From positions 1-26,423 of the IMG/VR virus record IMGVR_UViG_3300027329_000055: a stretch of DNA of 26,423 nt; one strand, 5' to 3'. This stretch comes from a virus. Shown here piece after piece: positions 7,200 through 14,879 of the stretch; position 1 is the stretch's first letter, and each line of letters begins with the position of its first letter. Under the pieces are notes generated by a model that worked only from the letters and a program-made list of their open reading frames with translations, was not told where the DNA came from and did no database searches. Both the position numbers and the translations under genes were made by a program.

Positions 7200-8705
7200 T
7201 TACTCCTGCTGCGGTGTCGTGGACGACCCGCTGCCGTCCTCGTTGGGGGTATTCGGGTCAGGGATCCCAGTTGGTGTGGCGCGCGCGCCCTGCGTCTCGC
7301 CGGGACTGGCGCGATAGGTCAGTCTCAGATCAGATGCGCGCTTGGCATCCGCTGCGTTCTCGCGATCAACCTCTTCGATGTCGTAGCCGGTGGCCTCGAC
7401 CACCTTGCGCCGCGAGGTTAGCCCGGCCTCCATTGCCAGCACCTGCGCTTGAATGTCCTTCAACGGATCCACCCAATCCCACCGGGGCGGGATCCATTGA
7501 ACCGGCCGAGCCGTGACAGGATCTGCATCCAGAGCCCCCGAGAGCACGACCGTGTCCAGCCAGCGCCGCCAAACGGGACGGCAAAGCTGATGGGCCATGA
7601 CCCCATGCTGCAACTGGCCAACGCGGCGGCGGAACTCCACCAGTTCGGCCCGCAGGCTCGAATAGTTCGCCTGCCGAACGTCGCCGGTGACGAGGTGATA
7701 CGGCAGCCCCAGCGAGGCCGAGACCGCAAGCAGCGTGCGGTATTGGAACGCCTCATAGCCCCCGCCCACATCGGCGGGGCTCGAGAACTTCACATCCTCG
7801 CCGGGCAACAGCACCTGCATGGTGCCGGGCTCAAGGCTCGCAATGGCGGCACCATCGAGATCAGCTGCCCCTTCGCCCATCATCGGGTCTTCGGGTGCCG
7901 TCTTGGTGATGAAGCCCGCGAACATCGCCGCGGTCTTTTTGCGGTCGAGTTCAGCGTCATCGTATTGATCGAGAAGGAACAGCCGCACCATGGCGGGAGC
8001 TACATGCGGCAGGCCCCGTATTTGACCCGCATCGATCGGCCGATAGATGTGCAGAACCTCTTCGGCTGGCACGCGGACAGTATCTGGCACCGCCACCCGC
8101 TGATCCGTGCTGTCGCCCGGATGGCGGCGGCGGAAGTGATAGGCCACTCGCCGCCCAATCAGGTCGAACTCGATCCCGCAGCGGATACGGTTCCCGTTTG
8201 GATCCGTTTCGGTTTTCTCAAACGGCAGCATCTCGGATTGCAGAAGCTGCAATTGCAGTGGAACCAGCAGCCCGTCTTCCGCCCGTCTGGGCCGAAGGCG
8301 AACGAAGCACTCGCCCGCAACAAACATCTCGCGCGCGACCATGGCCTGCAGGCCGTAGAAATCGGTCAGCCCATCGGCATCGGCTTCGTCAGTCCAGGCG
8401 AGCCAGAGCTTCTGGACCCGGTCACGCAGTGCCGCATCCGTAATGAGCGAAGACGGTTTGATGCCGTCGCCGACGAGATTTGCTGCGAAAGCCTCGCAAG
8501 CATTGGCGGCATAGCCGTTGGTCACCACCAGTTCACGCGAGCGGGCCAGCAGTCTGGGCCCGCCAGAGGCGACCAACGCATTGATGTTTTCGAGCGGCGG
8601 GTTCCAGCCGCGCAGGCGGCGCTTGGCCATCGCCCCTTCGAGACGCGCGCGCATGGCTTCAGGGCCGCCTGGCTTGGAGCGGCGAAACAGGTCAAACATC
8701 CCCAT
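7200..8705 (-). CDS. Phage portal protein (lambda gpB family)
   Basis: 501 residues (lambda gpB is 533). The start at ATG 8705 gives MGMFDLF; a second ATG follows two codons later. It lies 5 nt after the gpW stop. It shows lambda-family portal hallmarks: 'LVVTNGYAANACEAFAANLVG' near residue 60, 'VAREMFVAGECFVRLR' around 115-130, 'ADEVLHIYRP'-like 'AEEVLHIYRPIDAGQ', and 'SLGLPYHLVTGDVRQANYSS' around 340-355. The dodecameric ring forms the DNA entry vertex and the docking site for terminase. The C-terminal ~40 residues are low-complexity Pro/Gly/Ser. Confidence 0.92.
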   Translation of the reverse strand: MGMFDLFRRSKPGGPEAMRARLEGAMAKRRLRGWNPPLENINALVASGGPRLLARSRELVVTNGYAANACEAFAANLVGDGIKPSSLITDAALRDRVQKLWLAWTDEADADGLTDFYGLQAMVAREMFVAGECFVRLRPRRAEDGLLVPLQLQLLQSEMLPFEKTETDPNGNRIRCGIEFDLIGRRVAYHFRRRHPGDSTDQRVAVPDTVRVPAEEVLHIYRPIDAGQIRGLPHVAPAMVRLFLLDQYDDAELDRKKTAAMFAGFITKTAPEDPMMGEGAADLDGAAIASLEPGTMQVLLPGEDVKFSSPADVGGGYEAFQYRTLLAVSASLGLPYHLVTGDVRQANYSSLRAELVEFRRRVGQLQHGVMAHQLCRPVWRRWLDTVVLSGALDADPVTARPVQWIPPRWDWVDPLKDIQAQVLAMEAGLTSRRKVVEATGYDIEEVDRENAADAKRASDLRLTYRASPGETQGARATPTGIPDPNTPNEDGSGSSTTPQQE

Positions 8706-8710
8706 CTCTG

Positions 8711-8938
8711 TCAGAGCCCCTTGGCCGTTGTCACGCGCACCTGCCGCACAATCCGCCGGCCCTCTGCCAAGGCGATGTCACGATCGAGCGCTTCGATGGC
8801 CCGGTCGATCTCGGCAAGGCTGCGATAGTCCACCGTTTTGCCGTCGTAGCTGACGCGAGCAACGCCCGAGGCGCGCTGCGAGGTTAGGGCCTCCCGGCGG
8901 AGTTTCAGTGTCGCCAGATCCGCCATGCCCAAACTCAT
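8711..8938 (-). CDS. Head-tail joining protein gpW-like
   Basis: 75 residues (lambda gpW is 68). ATG 8938 overlaps the terminase stop as ATGA, which supports this start over the internal ATG four codons on. The layout is the gpW one: helix (DLATLKLRREAL), short beta hairpin (ARVSYDGKTVDYRS), helix (LAEIDRAIEALDRDIALAE), basic tail. gpW plugs the portal after DNA packaging and receives FII. The order A-W-B is conserved with lambda. Confidence 0.8.
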   Translation of the reverse strand: MSLGMADLATLKLRREALTSQRASGVARVSYDGKTVDYRSLAEIDRAIEALDRDIALAEGRRIVRQVRVTTAKGL

Positions 8939-10908
8939 CCCATGTATGTTGACCGCGAAACGCGGCGCACCTGTGCGTTGCGTACAGATTGCGGGCCTGT
9001 GGTAGAGGCCGTGCCCCTGCCATCAGCGACCGCAAACTGCGCCGCGAGTTCTTCCCACCTCGCGTCTGACCAGCGATCGGCTCCGAGGATCCAAGCGGCT
9101 GCCCGCGCATAGACACGGCAGTCGAGTGCTTCGTTGCGTTCCCTCAGCTTTTGCCATTCGAGCTTAGCGAACCCGCGCTTGTTCTTGACCGTCACCAACT
9201 GCTCGGCCGTGAGCTGTTTCAGCCATTCAGCGTCGACCCAGCCCGGCAGATGAAGAAAGCCGGGAGGAAACCGCTCCCCATCCCCCGGGCTGGTGATCTC
9301 CGGCGGATCGAGCCGCAGGAAACGATAGGTCTCGGCCTTGAAAGTCGAGGTGGCGATGGTCCAAAGCCGCGCCCCCCTGCGCAGACGTTTGCCCGCGATC
9401 GTCGCGTCGACAAACGTCGGCCCCGTCACCGGGCTTGCCCGATTGAAGCCCTCAACGCCCTTAACAGGTGCGACCTGCGCAAAGCCAACCTGACGCGCCC
9501 AAGCGTAGACGGCTGCGGTTTCATAGCCGGTATCGATCGCGAGCCGCGCGATTGTCATCGGCGTGCCACTAGCGTGAACCCAAGTTCGGCCGAGTAGGTC
9601 AGTCAGTTTCTGCCAGCACGCCTGATCGCCCGGGCCGCCGTCGATGACGATGTGATCAATGAGCCAGCTTTGCAGGCCTTTGCCCCATGCCCAGACATCA
9701 ACCTCGATCCGGTCTTTCTGGACGTCGACCCCGGCAGTCAGGAACAACCCGCCCGCCGGCACCGTGCCTGCACGCCAATCTTCCTTCAGACCCTGCAGGC
9801 GCTGCCAATCCGGGGCCTCCCCGCTTTCCATCCAGGTCTCGCCGAGGGAGGTGTTGATGAAGGTCTTCATCGTCTCGTCCCCACCGGCGCGCGCCGATAG
9901 AAACGCCTTGGCCATGGCCTCGAGCCGCACCCACGGCGAATAGATTTCATTTAGATGGAACCCTGCAGTCCCGTTGAACGGCGCATCCGCGATCCAGCGG
10001 CCCTTCGAGATTGCGGCCCAGCGGGTCTCATCCTTCCAGACGGCTTCGCAGTCCGCGCAGTGGTAGCGCGCGGTTTCCGGGCGGTGGCCGCCGTTCTCGT
10101 CCTTGTCCCATTTGACCTGGCCCCAGGTCAGCAACTGTTCTGCGCCACACGCGGGACACGGGACCCAAAACCGGCGCTGGTCGCTTTCCTCAAAGGCCAC
10201 CTCGATCCGGCTCGCGCCCTTGTTCGTCGGCGTCGACACGAGCACGATCTTGCGGTTCCAGAACGTCACCGTCCGCTTTTTCGCGAGGTTGACCGGGTCG
10301 CCCTCGGCCCCTGCGCTGAACGGATAGCGGTCGACCTCGTCGCAAAGCAGCAGCCGGATCGGTCGGCTCGCAAGTCCCGAGGGTGCGTTGGCCCCGACGA
10401 TGGTCAGATGCCCGCCCGGGAACCGCTTGTGCAGGATCTTGTTGTTGCCATCCCGCGAACGCGGATCGGCGATCTTGCCCTGCAGGCAGGGCGTGTCCCG
10501 CGCCATCGGCGAGAAGCGGTCTTTCGACCAGGTTTCGGCATCCCGTTCGGTCGGCATCACCACCATGATCGGCGCCGGATCGTGGTCGATGTGATAGCCG
10601 ACCATATTAAGGATCGACTCACTTTTCCCGATTTGACTGCTCGACATGATCACGACGGTTTCGGCCGCCGGATCCGAAATCGCATCCATGATCCCGCGCT
10701 GGTATTCGGCGCGGCTCGTGCGCCACTGGCCGGGCTCGGCGCTGGCCTCAGAGCTCAGCCGGCGGTTCTGATCGGCCCAATCGCTGATCGTCAGATCCGG
10801 CGGCGGCTTCAGAACTGCCAGTGCTTTCGCCACAGTCCGCTTCAGGATCGGTGACCCCTGCAAGGTCAATATCGGCGTCAAGTTCAATGTCTGGCTGCGC
10901 GAGATCAT
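8935..10908 (-). CDS. Terminase large subunit (GpA family)
   Basis: 657 residues (lambda gpA 641). The ATPase has a Walker A-like motif SSSQIGKSE at ~89-97 and Walker B LLLCDE at ~186-191. A zinc-binding pair CPAC (251-254) and CADC (284-287) follows. The C-terminal nuclease contains 'AGVDVQKDRIEV' with Asp395 and 'AIDTGYE' with Asp459. The enzyme translocates and cuts phage DNA at the portal. The assigned ATG 10908 lies 161 bp inside the small subunit gene in another frame; a GTG at 10833 is a shorter alternative and still overlaps by 86 bp. Family homology is clear only from about residue 28 (KALAVLKPPPDLTI), so the exact start is uncertain. Confidence 0.92.
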   Translation of the reverse strand: MISRSQTLNLTPILTLQGSPILKRTVAKALAVLKPPPDLTISDWADQNRRLSSEASAEPGQWRTSRAEYQRGIMDAISDPAAETVVIMSSSQIGKSESILNMVGYHIDHDPAPIMVVMPTERDAETWSKDRFSPMARDTPCLQGKIADPRSRDGNNKILHKRFPGGHLTIVGANAPSGLASRPIRLLLCDEVDRYPFSAGAEGDPVNLAKKRTVTFWNRKIVLVSTPTNKGASRIEVAFEESDQRRFWVPCPACGAEQLLTWGQVKWDKDENGGHRPETARYHCADCEAVWKDETRWAAISKGRWIADAPFNGTAGFHLNEIYSPWVRLEAMAKAFLSARAGGDETMKTFINTSLGETWMESGEAPDWQRLQGLKEDWRAGTVPAGGLFLTAGVDVQKDRIEVDVWAWGKGLQSWLIDHIVIDGGPGDQACWQKLTDLLGRTWVHASGTPMTIARLAIDTGYETAAVYAWARQVGFAQVAPVKGVEGFNRASPVTGPTFVDATIAGKRLRRGARLWTIATSTFKAETYRFLRLDPPEITSPGDGERFPPGFLHLPGWVDAEWLKQLTAEQLVTVKNKRGFAKLEWQKLRERNEALDCRVYARAAAWILGADRWSDARWEELAAQFAVADGRGTASTTGPQSVRNAQVRRVSRSTYMG

Positions 10909-11344
10909 CGAGCACCTCGCGGATGGCGGCGCGGATCAGGTTCCGGGTGTCTCCGACGGTTGATTGTTCAAAGGCCTGAGGTGCCAGCCGGTCCGGCAGT
11001 GCCAGCAGGCGGGTGCGCAAGAGCGCCAACACTGCGATCCAGGCCACCTCGATCTGTTCGGCCGCGATCAGGGAGCAGCGCTTTTCTTCGGCCTCCATCT
11101 CGGCGAGGTCAGCCCGCGCTCGGATGAACCGCGCACGTTCAGCGGCATAGTCTGGCGCGCCCGCCTGCGCCTTCAGCGCCTGATCGCGCAGATAGCGGAC
11201 ATAGCCACGCACAGACCCGATCAGATCATACTGGCCACGCTCAGCTTTCGGGATCACGCCCTCGCGGCTCAGTTGCTGGACCCGCCGTTCCGAAAGGTCG
11301 AGCAGCCGCGCGATCACGCCGATGGGCTGTGTGGCTGTCGACAT
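10748..11344 (-). CDS. Terminase small subunit (Nu1-like)
   Basis: 198 residues (lambda Nu1 181). The N-terminus is a MerR/Nu1-type winged helix: 'GVIARLLDLSERRVQQLSREGVIP' at residues 9-32. Next comes a long helical region with 'YAAERARFIRARADLAEME', as in Nu1-family terminases, and an acidic Ser/Asp-rich C-terminus. It recognises the packaging site and loads the large subunit. The C-terminal 53 codons overlap the large subunit frame. It is the first gene of the late structural operon, and the 113-bp gap upstream probably carries its promoter (AT-rich around 11365-11380). Confidence 0.8.
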   Translation of the reverse strand: MSTATQPIGVIARLLDLSERRVQQLSREGVIPKAERGQYDLIGSVRGYVRYLRDQALKAQAGAPDYAAERARFIRARADLAEMEAEEKRCSLIAAEQIEVAWIAVLALLRTRLLALPDRLAPQAFEQSTVGDTRNLIRAAIREVLDDLAQPDIELDADIDLAGVTDPEADCGESTGSSEAAAGSDDQRLGRSEPPAEL

Positions 11345-11457
11345 GCGCGCCCCCGAACCTTCGATTAACTATATGTAATTGCGTCGAACTCACTGGATAA
11401 GCCTGACCACTAGAGCGAAGCTCAAGACAGCAGAAAACGCATTCAGGACGCCTCCAG

Positions 11458-11670
11458 ATGAGCCACCGCCCGACAGCCCAAGACGCGTTCATCGCCAAGA
11501 AGGCCGCGATCGACACGATGCTCGCGCGGCTACAGGCGCTGAGCGACGATCACTTCGACACCCACCCCGACGAGGTTCATTGGGGCCATGTCGGCAACCT
11601 TGACTACTACGCCGAGCTCCTGAAGCGCATCACCGACAGCGCCTTCAAGGAAGGCGAGCACGCAGAGTGA
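11458..11670 (+). CDS. Small conserved prophage protein, unknown function
   Basis: 70 residues (MSHRPTAQDAFIAKK...), plus strand, with AGGA 9 nt before ATG. Mostly helical and acidic at the C-terminus, with no cysteine pairs or membrane segment. I recognise the pattern from other alphaproteobacterial prophages, where it also sits beside terminase genes, but no function is known to me. It overlaps the next gene as GTGA, so the two form a two-gene operon running against the surrounding leftward genes. The 113-bp gap to the small terminase gene is a divergent promoter region. Confidence 0.7.
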   Translation: MSHRPTAQDAFIAKKAAIDTMLARLQALSDDHFDTHPDEVHWGHVGNLDYYAELLKRITDSAFKEGEHAE

Positions 11671-11894
11671 ACCCCATGGAAACCACCAGCATTCGCTTCC
11701 CCATCCGAAACCTGCCCGAGCATTTTGACCGCAGCCGCATAACCGTCGTCCTTGAGGAGATCGAAATGGCATTGATGGACGATGGCGGCGTTTACTGCAG
11801 AACCTTTGCGGACAGCTTCACCATCACGGTCGAGGTCCCGACCCATCAGCTGATGGACACAGCCAGCTGCCTGAAAGGCCTCGGCCTGATCTAA
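11667..11894 (+). CDS. Small hypothetical protein
   Basis: 75 residues from GTG 11667 (GTGA overlap with the preceding stop) or 72 from ATG 11676. It is a compact alpha/beta-looking protein: 'SIRFPIRNLPEHFDRSRITVVLEEIEMALMDDGG' and then strands 'FTITVEVPTHQ'. The name is unknown to me. Its TAA (11892-11894) interlocks with the TAG of the convergent membrane protein gene (11893-11891), leaving no intergenic space and no room for a terminator. Confidence 0.6.
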   Translation: MNPMETTSIRFPIRNLPEHFDRSRITVVLEEIEMALMDDGGVYCRTFADSFTITVEVPTHQLMDTASCLKGLGLI

Positions 11895-12118
11895 CTGCGT
11901 CGCTCGGCAACGCGGAAGGACTCAAAGAACCGCCGCAGAGCGAACGATCGGAGCAGGCTGACGATCGTGAATATCCCGCCCATAGCAAGATTTTGTCCCA
12001 ACGTCGTTTGCAGCCCAAAGATCGGAAAGATCAGTATCTGCGTCAGAACCGCGACGCCATAGCCGACGACCACGTTGGTGATGGCCTCAACCATCGACAT
12101 GAGACGGGACTGTTTCAT
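11891..12118 (-). CDS. DUF7220 family small membrane protein
   Basis: 75 residues from ATG 12118, which overlaps the methyltransferase stop as ATGA. It has two predicted membrane segments (about residues 11-32 and 42-57), a short basic N-terminus (MKQSRLMS) and a strongly basic C-terminal tail (RRFFESFRVAERRS), so the loops probably face the cytoplasm. I recognise the DUF7220 pattern of alphaproteobacterial phages. A two-TM small protein next to late genes could be a holin-like or superinfection protein, but nothing in the sequence decides this. Confidence 0.7.
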   Translation of the reverse strand: MKQSRLMSMVEAITNVVVGYGVAVLTQILIFPIFGLQTTLGQNLAMGGIFTIVSLLRSFALRRFFESFRVAERRS

Positions 12119-13347
12119 GCGGCCACACGTTTAGTTTTCAGGGCATCGAACGTCTGCTCTCCGCCGTCAAGAATGGCCTGCTTGCCTGTAAATTTCTGCC
12201 AGCGCGCAACCGCCACATCAACGTAAGCCGGATTCAACTCGATGCCGTAGCAGACGCGGCCAGTCGTCTCGGCCGCAATCAGCGTAGTTCCTGATCCCAT
12301 GAAGGGCTCATAGACTGCCTGACCCGGGCTCGAGTTGTTCAGGATCGGGCGGCGCATGCATTCCACCGGCTTCTGCGTCCCGTGGACGGTTTTCTCGTCC
12401 TGATCCTTGTTGGCAATTTGCCAGAGCGTCGTCTGCTTGCGGTCCCCGGCCCAGTGGCCCTTGCCGGATTTGCGCACGGCATACCAAGCGGGCTCGTGCT
12501 GCCAGTGGTAATCACCCCGGCTCAGGACAAGCCGATCCTTGGCCCAGATAATCTGGGACCGGATGGTGAAGCCTGCGACCTCCAAGCTTTCGGCCACTGT
12601 CGCTGCATGCAAAGCACCGTGCCAGACGTAGGCGACGTCGCCGGGGAAGAGCGCCCAGGCCTCGCGCCAGTCAGCGCGGTCGTCATTCAGCACCTTGCCC
12701 GTGCGTTTGGTCTTGGCCGCGCCCGCCTGGTTGCGCCAGCTGGGATCGTATTCCACACCGTACGGTGGATCGCTGACAAGCAACAGCGGCTTTACGCCGT
12801 TCAGCACTCTCTCGACATCCGTGGCCACGGTGCTGTCGCCGCAGAGCAGCCGATGGTTACCAAGGATCCAGAGATCGCCCGGGCGGCTGATCGGATCCTC
12901 GGGGGGGTCTGGAACATCGTCCTCACCCTCCTGCGGGCCGGCGCGGTCCTCGAGGCTGTTCATCAGCGCGTTCAATTCGTCGTCTGTGAAGCCCGTCAGC
13001 CCGAGGTCAAAATCCGCCTCAAGCAGATCCGCCAGTTCGAGGTTCAGAAGGTCTTTGTCCCACTCGGCGTTTTCGCTGGAACGGTTGTCCATGATCCGGA
13101 AGGCCCGCGCCTGGGACGTCGTCAGCCCTTTGGCCACATGCACCGGCGCAGTCTTGAACCCGAGCTTGCGCGCCGCTTCCAGCCGCGTGTGCCCGGCGAG
13201 AACCACCATCGCCTCGTCGACAACGATAGGCTGGCGCCACCCGAATTCCTGGATCGACGCCGCGACCGTCGCAATCGCCTGCTCGTTCCGGCGCGGGTTG
13301 CGCGCATAGGGAATGATCTGCTCGAGCGGCAGGTCGACGACGTCCAT
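12115..13347 (-). CDS. ParB-domain DNA methyltransferase (N6-adenine or N4-cytosine)
   Basis: 410 residues from ATG 13347, with AAGGA upstream. Residues 1-110 are a ParB/Srx-like nuclease-fold domain with the box GHTRLEAAR at 52-60. Residues ~155-400 are an amino-methyltransferase: DPPY at 193-196 (motif IV) precedes FMGSGTT at 349-355 (SAM-binding motif I), the beta-class order. An acidic linker (QEGEDDVPDPPEDP) separates the domains. It modifies phage or host DNA, probably to protect it from restriction; the target site cannot be read from sequence. No partner restriction endonuclease is adjacent, so this looks like an orphan methylase. A 419-bp gap upstream likely holds its promoter. Confidence 0.85.
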   Translation of the reverse strand: MDVVDLPLEQIIPYARNPRRNEQAIATVAASIQEFGWRQPIVVDEAMVVLAGHTRLEAARKLGFKTAPVHVAKGLTTSQARAFRIMDNRSSENAEWDKDLLNLELADLLEADFDLGLTGFTDDELNALMNSLEDRAGPQEGEDDVPDPPEDPISRPGDLWILGNHRLLCGDSTVATDVERVLNGVKPLLLVSDPPYGVEYDPSWRNQAGAAKTKRTGKVLNDDRADWREAWALFPGDVAYVWHGALHAATVAESLEVAGFTIRSQIIWAKDRLVLSRGDYHWQHEPAWYAVRKSGKGHWAGDRKQTTLWQIANKDQDEKTVHGTQKPVECMRRPILNNSSPGQAVYEPFMGSGTTLIAAETTGRVCYGIELNPAYVDVAVARWQKFTGKQAILDGGEQTFDALKTKRVAA

Positions 13348-13766
13348 GGTGATGTCCTTGAGGATGCTTGATGCGCGAACTCGAGGTTCGCAAAGCGAAA
13401 TGGGGTCGGCTCCCCGTTTCGGTTCAGGCGGGTTGTGTCAGACCGTCAGGCCTTTGTTTTGTTGGGTGTCGTGTGAAAGCGAAACGAAACGGGTGTTTTC
13501 AGGGGTGTCACTGGGAAACCCTCGGGCCTCGCCCCCCCGAATACGGTCACGAACAGGAGGGACCCATTCAATTTCAATGGGTTGCGAGGCGGATCATTTT
13601 GTGCGGAGACAGTTTTTCGGAAAGCCGATCACCGGTTGCACTGCTTCGACCACCCAAGTCCAGAACAGAAAAGGGGAGATACGTCTTCCCGACGCACTCT
13701 CCCCATCATGCCTTTCAGATAGCATGAATTTGTTGCAAATGTCGAAAGGAAAAGTGTTGCAACACT
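13348..13766. other. Gap without a supported gene; inverted repeats
   Basis: No convincing gene. A plus-strand frame (13371-13727) exists, but its codon use is unlike the neighbours and no family is recognisable. The stretch holds several inverted repeats: GCGAAC/GTTCGC (13375-13391), ACCCATT/AATGGGT (13562-13568 and 13576-13582), ATTTG/CAAAT around 13735, and the 18-bp palindrome at its right edge. It is relatively AT-rich from 13700 and probably includes the end of the early operon and a promoter for the methyltransferase. Confidence 0.5.
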
Positions 13767-13768
13767 TT
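13751..13768. repeat. 18-bp perfect palindrome at the DUF6362 stop codon
   Basis: AAAGTGTTGCAACACTTT is its own reverse complement and covers the last two bases of the stop codon of the leftward DUF6362 gene. Read leftward it is a stem followed by TTCCTTT, so it could end early transcription. As a perfect palindrome sharing TGTTGCAA with a second imperfect one about 20 bp away, it could equally be an operator. Confidence 0.6.
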
Positions 13769-14153
13769 ATGCACCTGCAGCATTTAGCCGGGCTGCTATC
13801 TTGGTCAGCGCAAGCTTGTGCTGCCGCCAAGCGGTGCTGCGATCGACGCCCAATTCGTAGGTGATCTCCTTCCAGGAGCGGCGGGCTGCCCGCCACCAGA
13901 CCAGCCTGCGCTCGGCCTCATCAATCCAGAGCACCCAATCGAACGTCTGCTCAAGCCGGGTGATCGCAGAGGTCGAAGGCCAGACCCGCATCGGCTGCGG
14001 CTCCATCGCGAGGATCTCCTTTTCCGACCGCACGATGTCGGGCCAGGCGTTGAAATATCCCTGCACTCTTACCAGCGGCAGCTTGCGCAGGGTTCGGAAC
14101 GCCTCCTCGAAATGATCGGCGACGTCGTCGGCGGTCCAGGTGCGGTCAACCAT
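13767..14153 (-). CDS. DUF6362 family HTH protein
   Basis: 128 residues from ATG 14153 (MVDRTWTADD); the open frame begins upstream with a TTG that would lie inside the preceding gene. Helical throughout, with 'EQTFDWVLWIDEAERRLVW' in the middle and a C-terminal helix-turn-helix ('SWKEITYELGVDRSTAWRQHKLALTKIA', in two parts: 99-112 and 113-124). I recognise DUF6362, common in Rhodobacterales and Rhizobiales prophages between replication and late genes. The position, last in the early operon and just before packaging and methylase genes, would suit a late-gene regulator, but that is inference. It overlaps the upstream small gene by 8 bp. Confidence 0.75.
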   Translation of the reverse strand: MVDRTWTADDVADHFEEAFRTLRKLPLVRVQGYFNAWPDIVRSEKEILAMEPQPMRVWPSTSAITRLEQTFDWVLWIDEAERRLVWWRAARRSWKEITYELGVDRSTAWRQHKLALTKIAARLNAAGA

Positions 14154-14346
14154 GGCGCGCCTCCTTTGCCGGGCTCCGCTTGCCGTAGAGCTTGGAGCCC
14201 AGCTGTTCGACCAGCGCAAGCTCCGGCCAGGTTAACCGATGATCGTCGATGCTGACAGCAAGCAGGCCCTGTTCGTGCCAACCGTCGCGCTTTACCTGCT
14301 CAGGATCTCTGCGCTGGCCACCGTAACCTTTGGGGTAGAGCCTCAT
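14146..14346 (-). CDS. Small conserved prophage protein, unknown function
   Basis: 66 residues starting MRLYPKGYGGQRRDPEQ at ATG 14346, which overlaps the RuvC-like stop as ATGA. The open frame extends further upstream but only as a shadow of the RuvC-like gene. Basic at both ends, with a central 'LTWPELALVEQLGSKLYGKR' helix. No known domain that I can name. Its tight coupling on both sides (4-bp and 8-bp overlaps) shows it is a real member of the operon. Confidence 0.65.
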   Translation of the reverse strand: MRLYPKGYGGQRRDPEQVKRDGWHEQGLLAVSIDDHRLTWPELALVEQLGSKLYGKRSPAKEARHG

Positions 14347-14879
14347 GCCACACCTCCCCGGGTGTCTAGGGCCCAGTGCAGGATGGCGATCGCATCGGCC
14401 TCGTTGTCGTCCGCCGGGCAGTAGCCGCGGGCACGTGCCGAGGCGATCATGGCCTCTTTGGGAGCATTGCCGCGGCCAGTGGCATGGCGTTTGATCGTGC
14501 CCACCGGCACTCCCTCGTAGGGAGTGCCGCGCAATTCGCCCCAACTGGTCAGTGAGGCCATCAGCCCACCGTAGACATGGGCCGCGTCAGTGCCTGCGTG
14601 GCGGCGCACTTCCTCAAACCAAATCGCCGAGATTGGCCCGGACAACCTATCGAGTTCTGTCAGCCAGTTCGTGAAACGCAAAAAGCGCATGCCGCCGCCG
14701 TCATAGCGGCCGGGCTTAAACGATGCGGTGCCACTGGTGATCAGGCCGTCGAAGCCACGAAGCGCCCAGCCAGTAGTGGTGCCGAGATCAAGTGCAAGGA
14801 TCGTGCGTGCCGGTTCGGACCGTGACGGCGTTTTCAGGGTTGCATCAGGATTGACGCTAGGGAGAGTCGGGTCAGCCAT
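14343..14879 (-). CDS. RuvC-like Holliday junction resolvase
   Basis: 178 residues from ATG 14879 (MADPTLPSVN); the frame extends upstream through the hairpin region, but with no homologous sequence. The RNase H-like/RuvC fold is visible: 'ILALDLGTTTGWAL' with Asp31, 'AIWFEE' with Glu89/Glu90, and 'DDNEADAIAILHWAL' with Asp162. These acidic residues bind the metals of phage RuvC-type nucleases. It would resolve recombination or replication branches before packaging. It follows a 337-bp gap rich in hairpins, so it may be read from its own promoter or be modulated there. Confidence 0.8.
   Translation of the reverse strand: MADPTLPSVNPDATLKTPSRSEPARTILALDLGTTTGWALRGFDGLITSGTASFKPGRYDGGGMRFLRFTNWLTELDRLSGPISAIWFEEVRRHAGTDAAHVYGGLMASLTSWGELRGTPYEGVPVGTIKRHATGRGNAPKEAMIASARARGYCPADDNEADAIAILHWALDTRGGVA

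Noticed and set aside
7449-8828. 459-residue plus-strand open frame
   Set aside because: Antisense to the portal gene and spans its start; no recognisable domain.
9955-10854. 299-residue plus-strand open frame
   Set aside because: Antisense to the large terminase ATPase domain; no domain features.
13371-13727. 118-residue plus-strand open frame in the 13.4-13.7 kb gap
   Set aside because: Uneven codon use, no good ribosome binding site, no recognisable family, and it crosses several inverted repeats; kept as gap.
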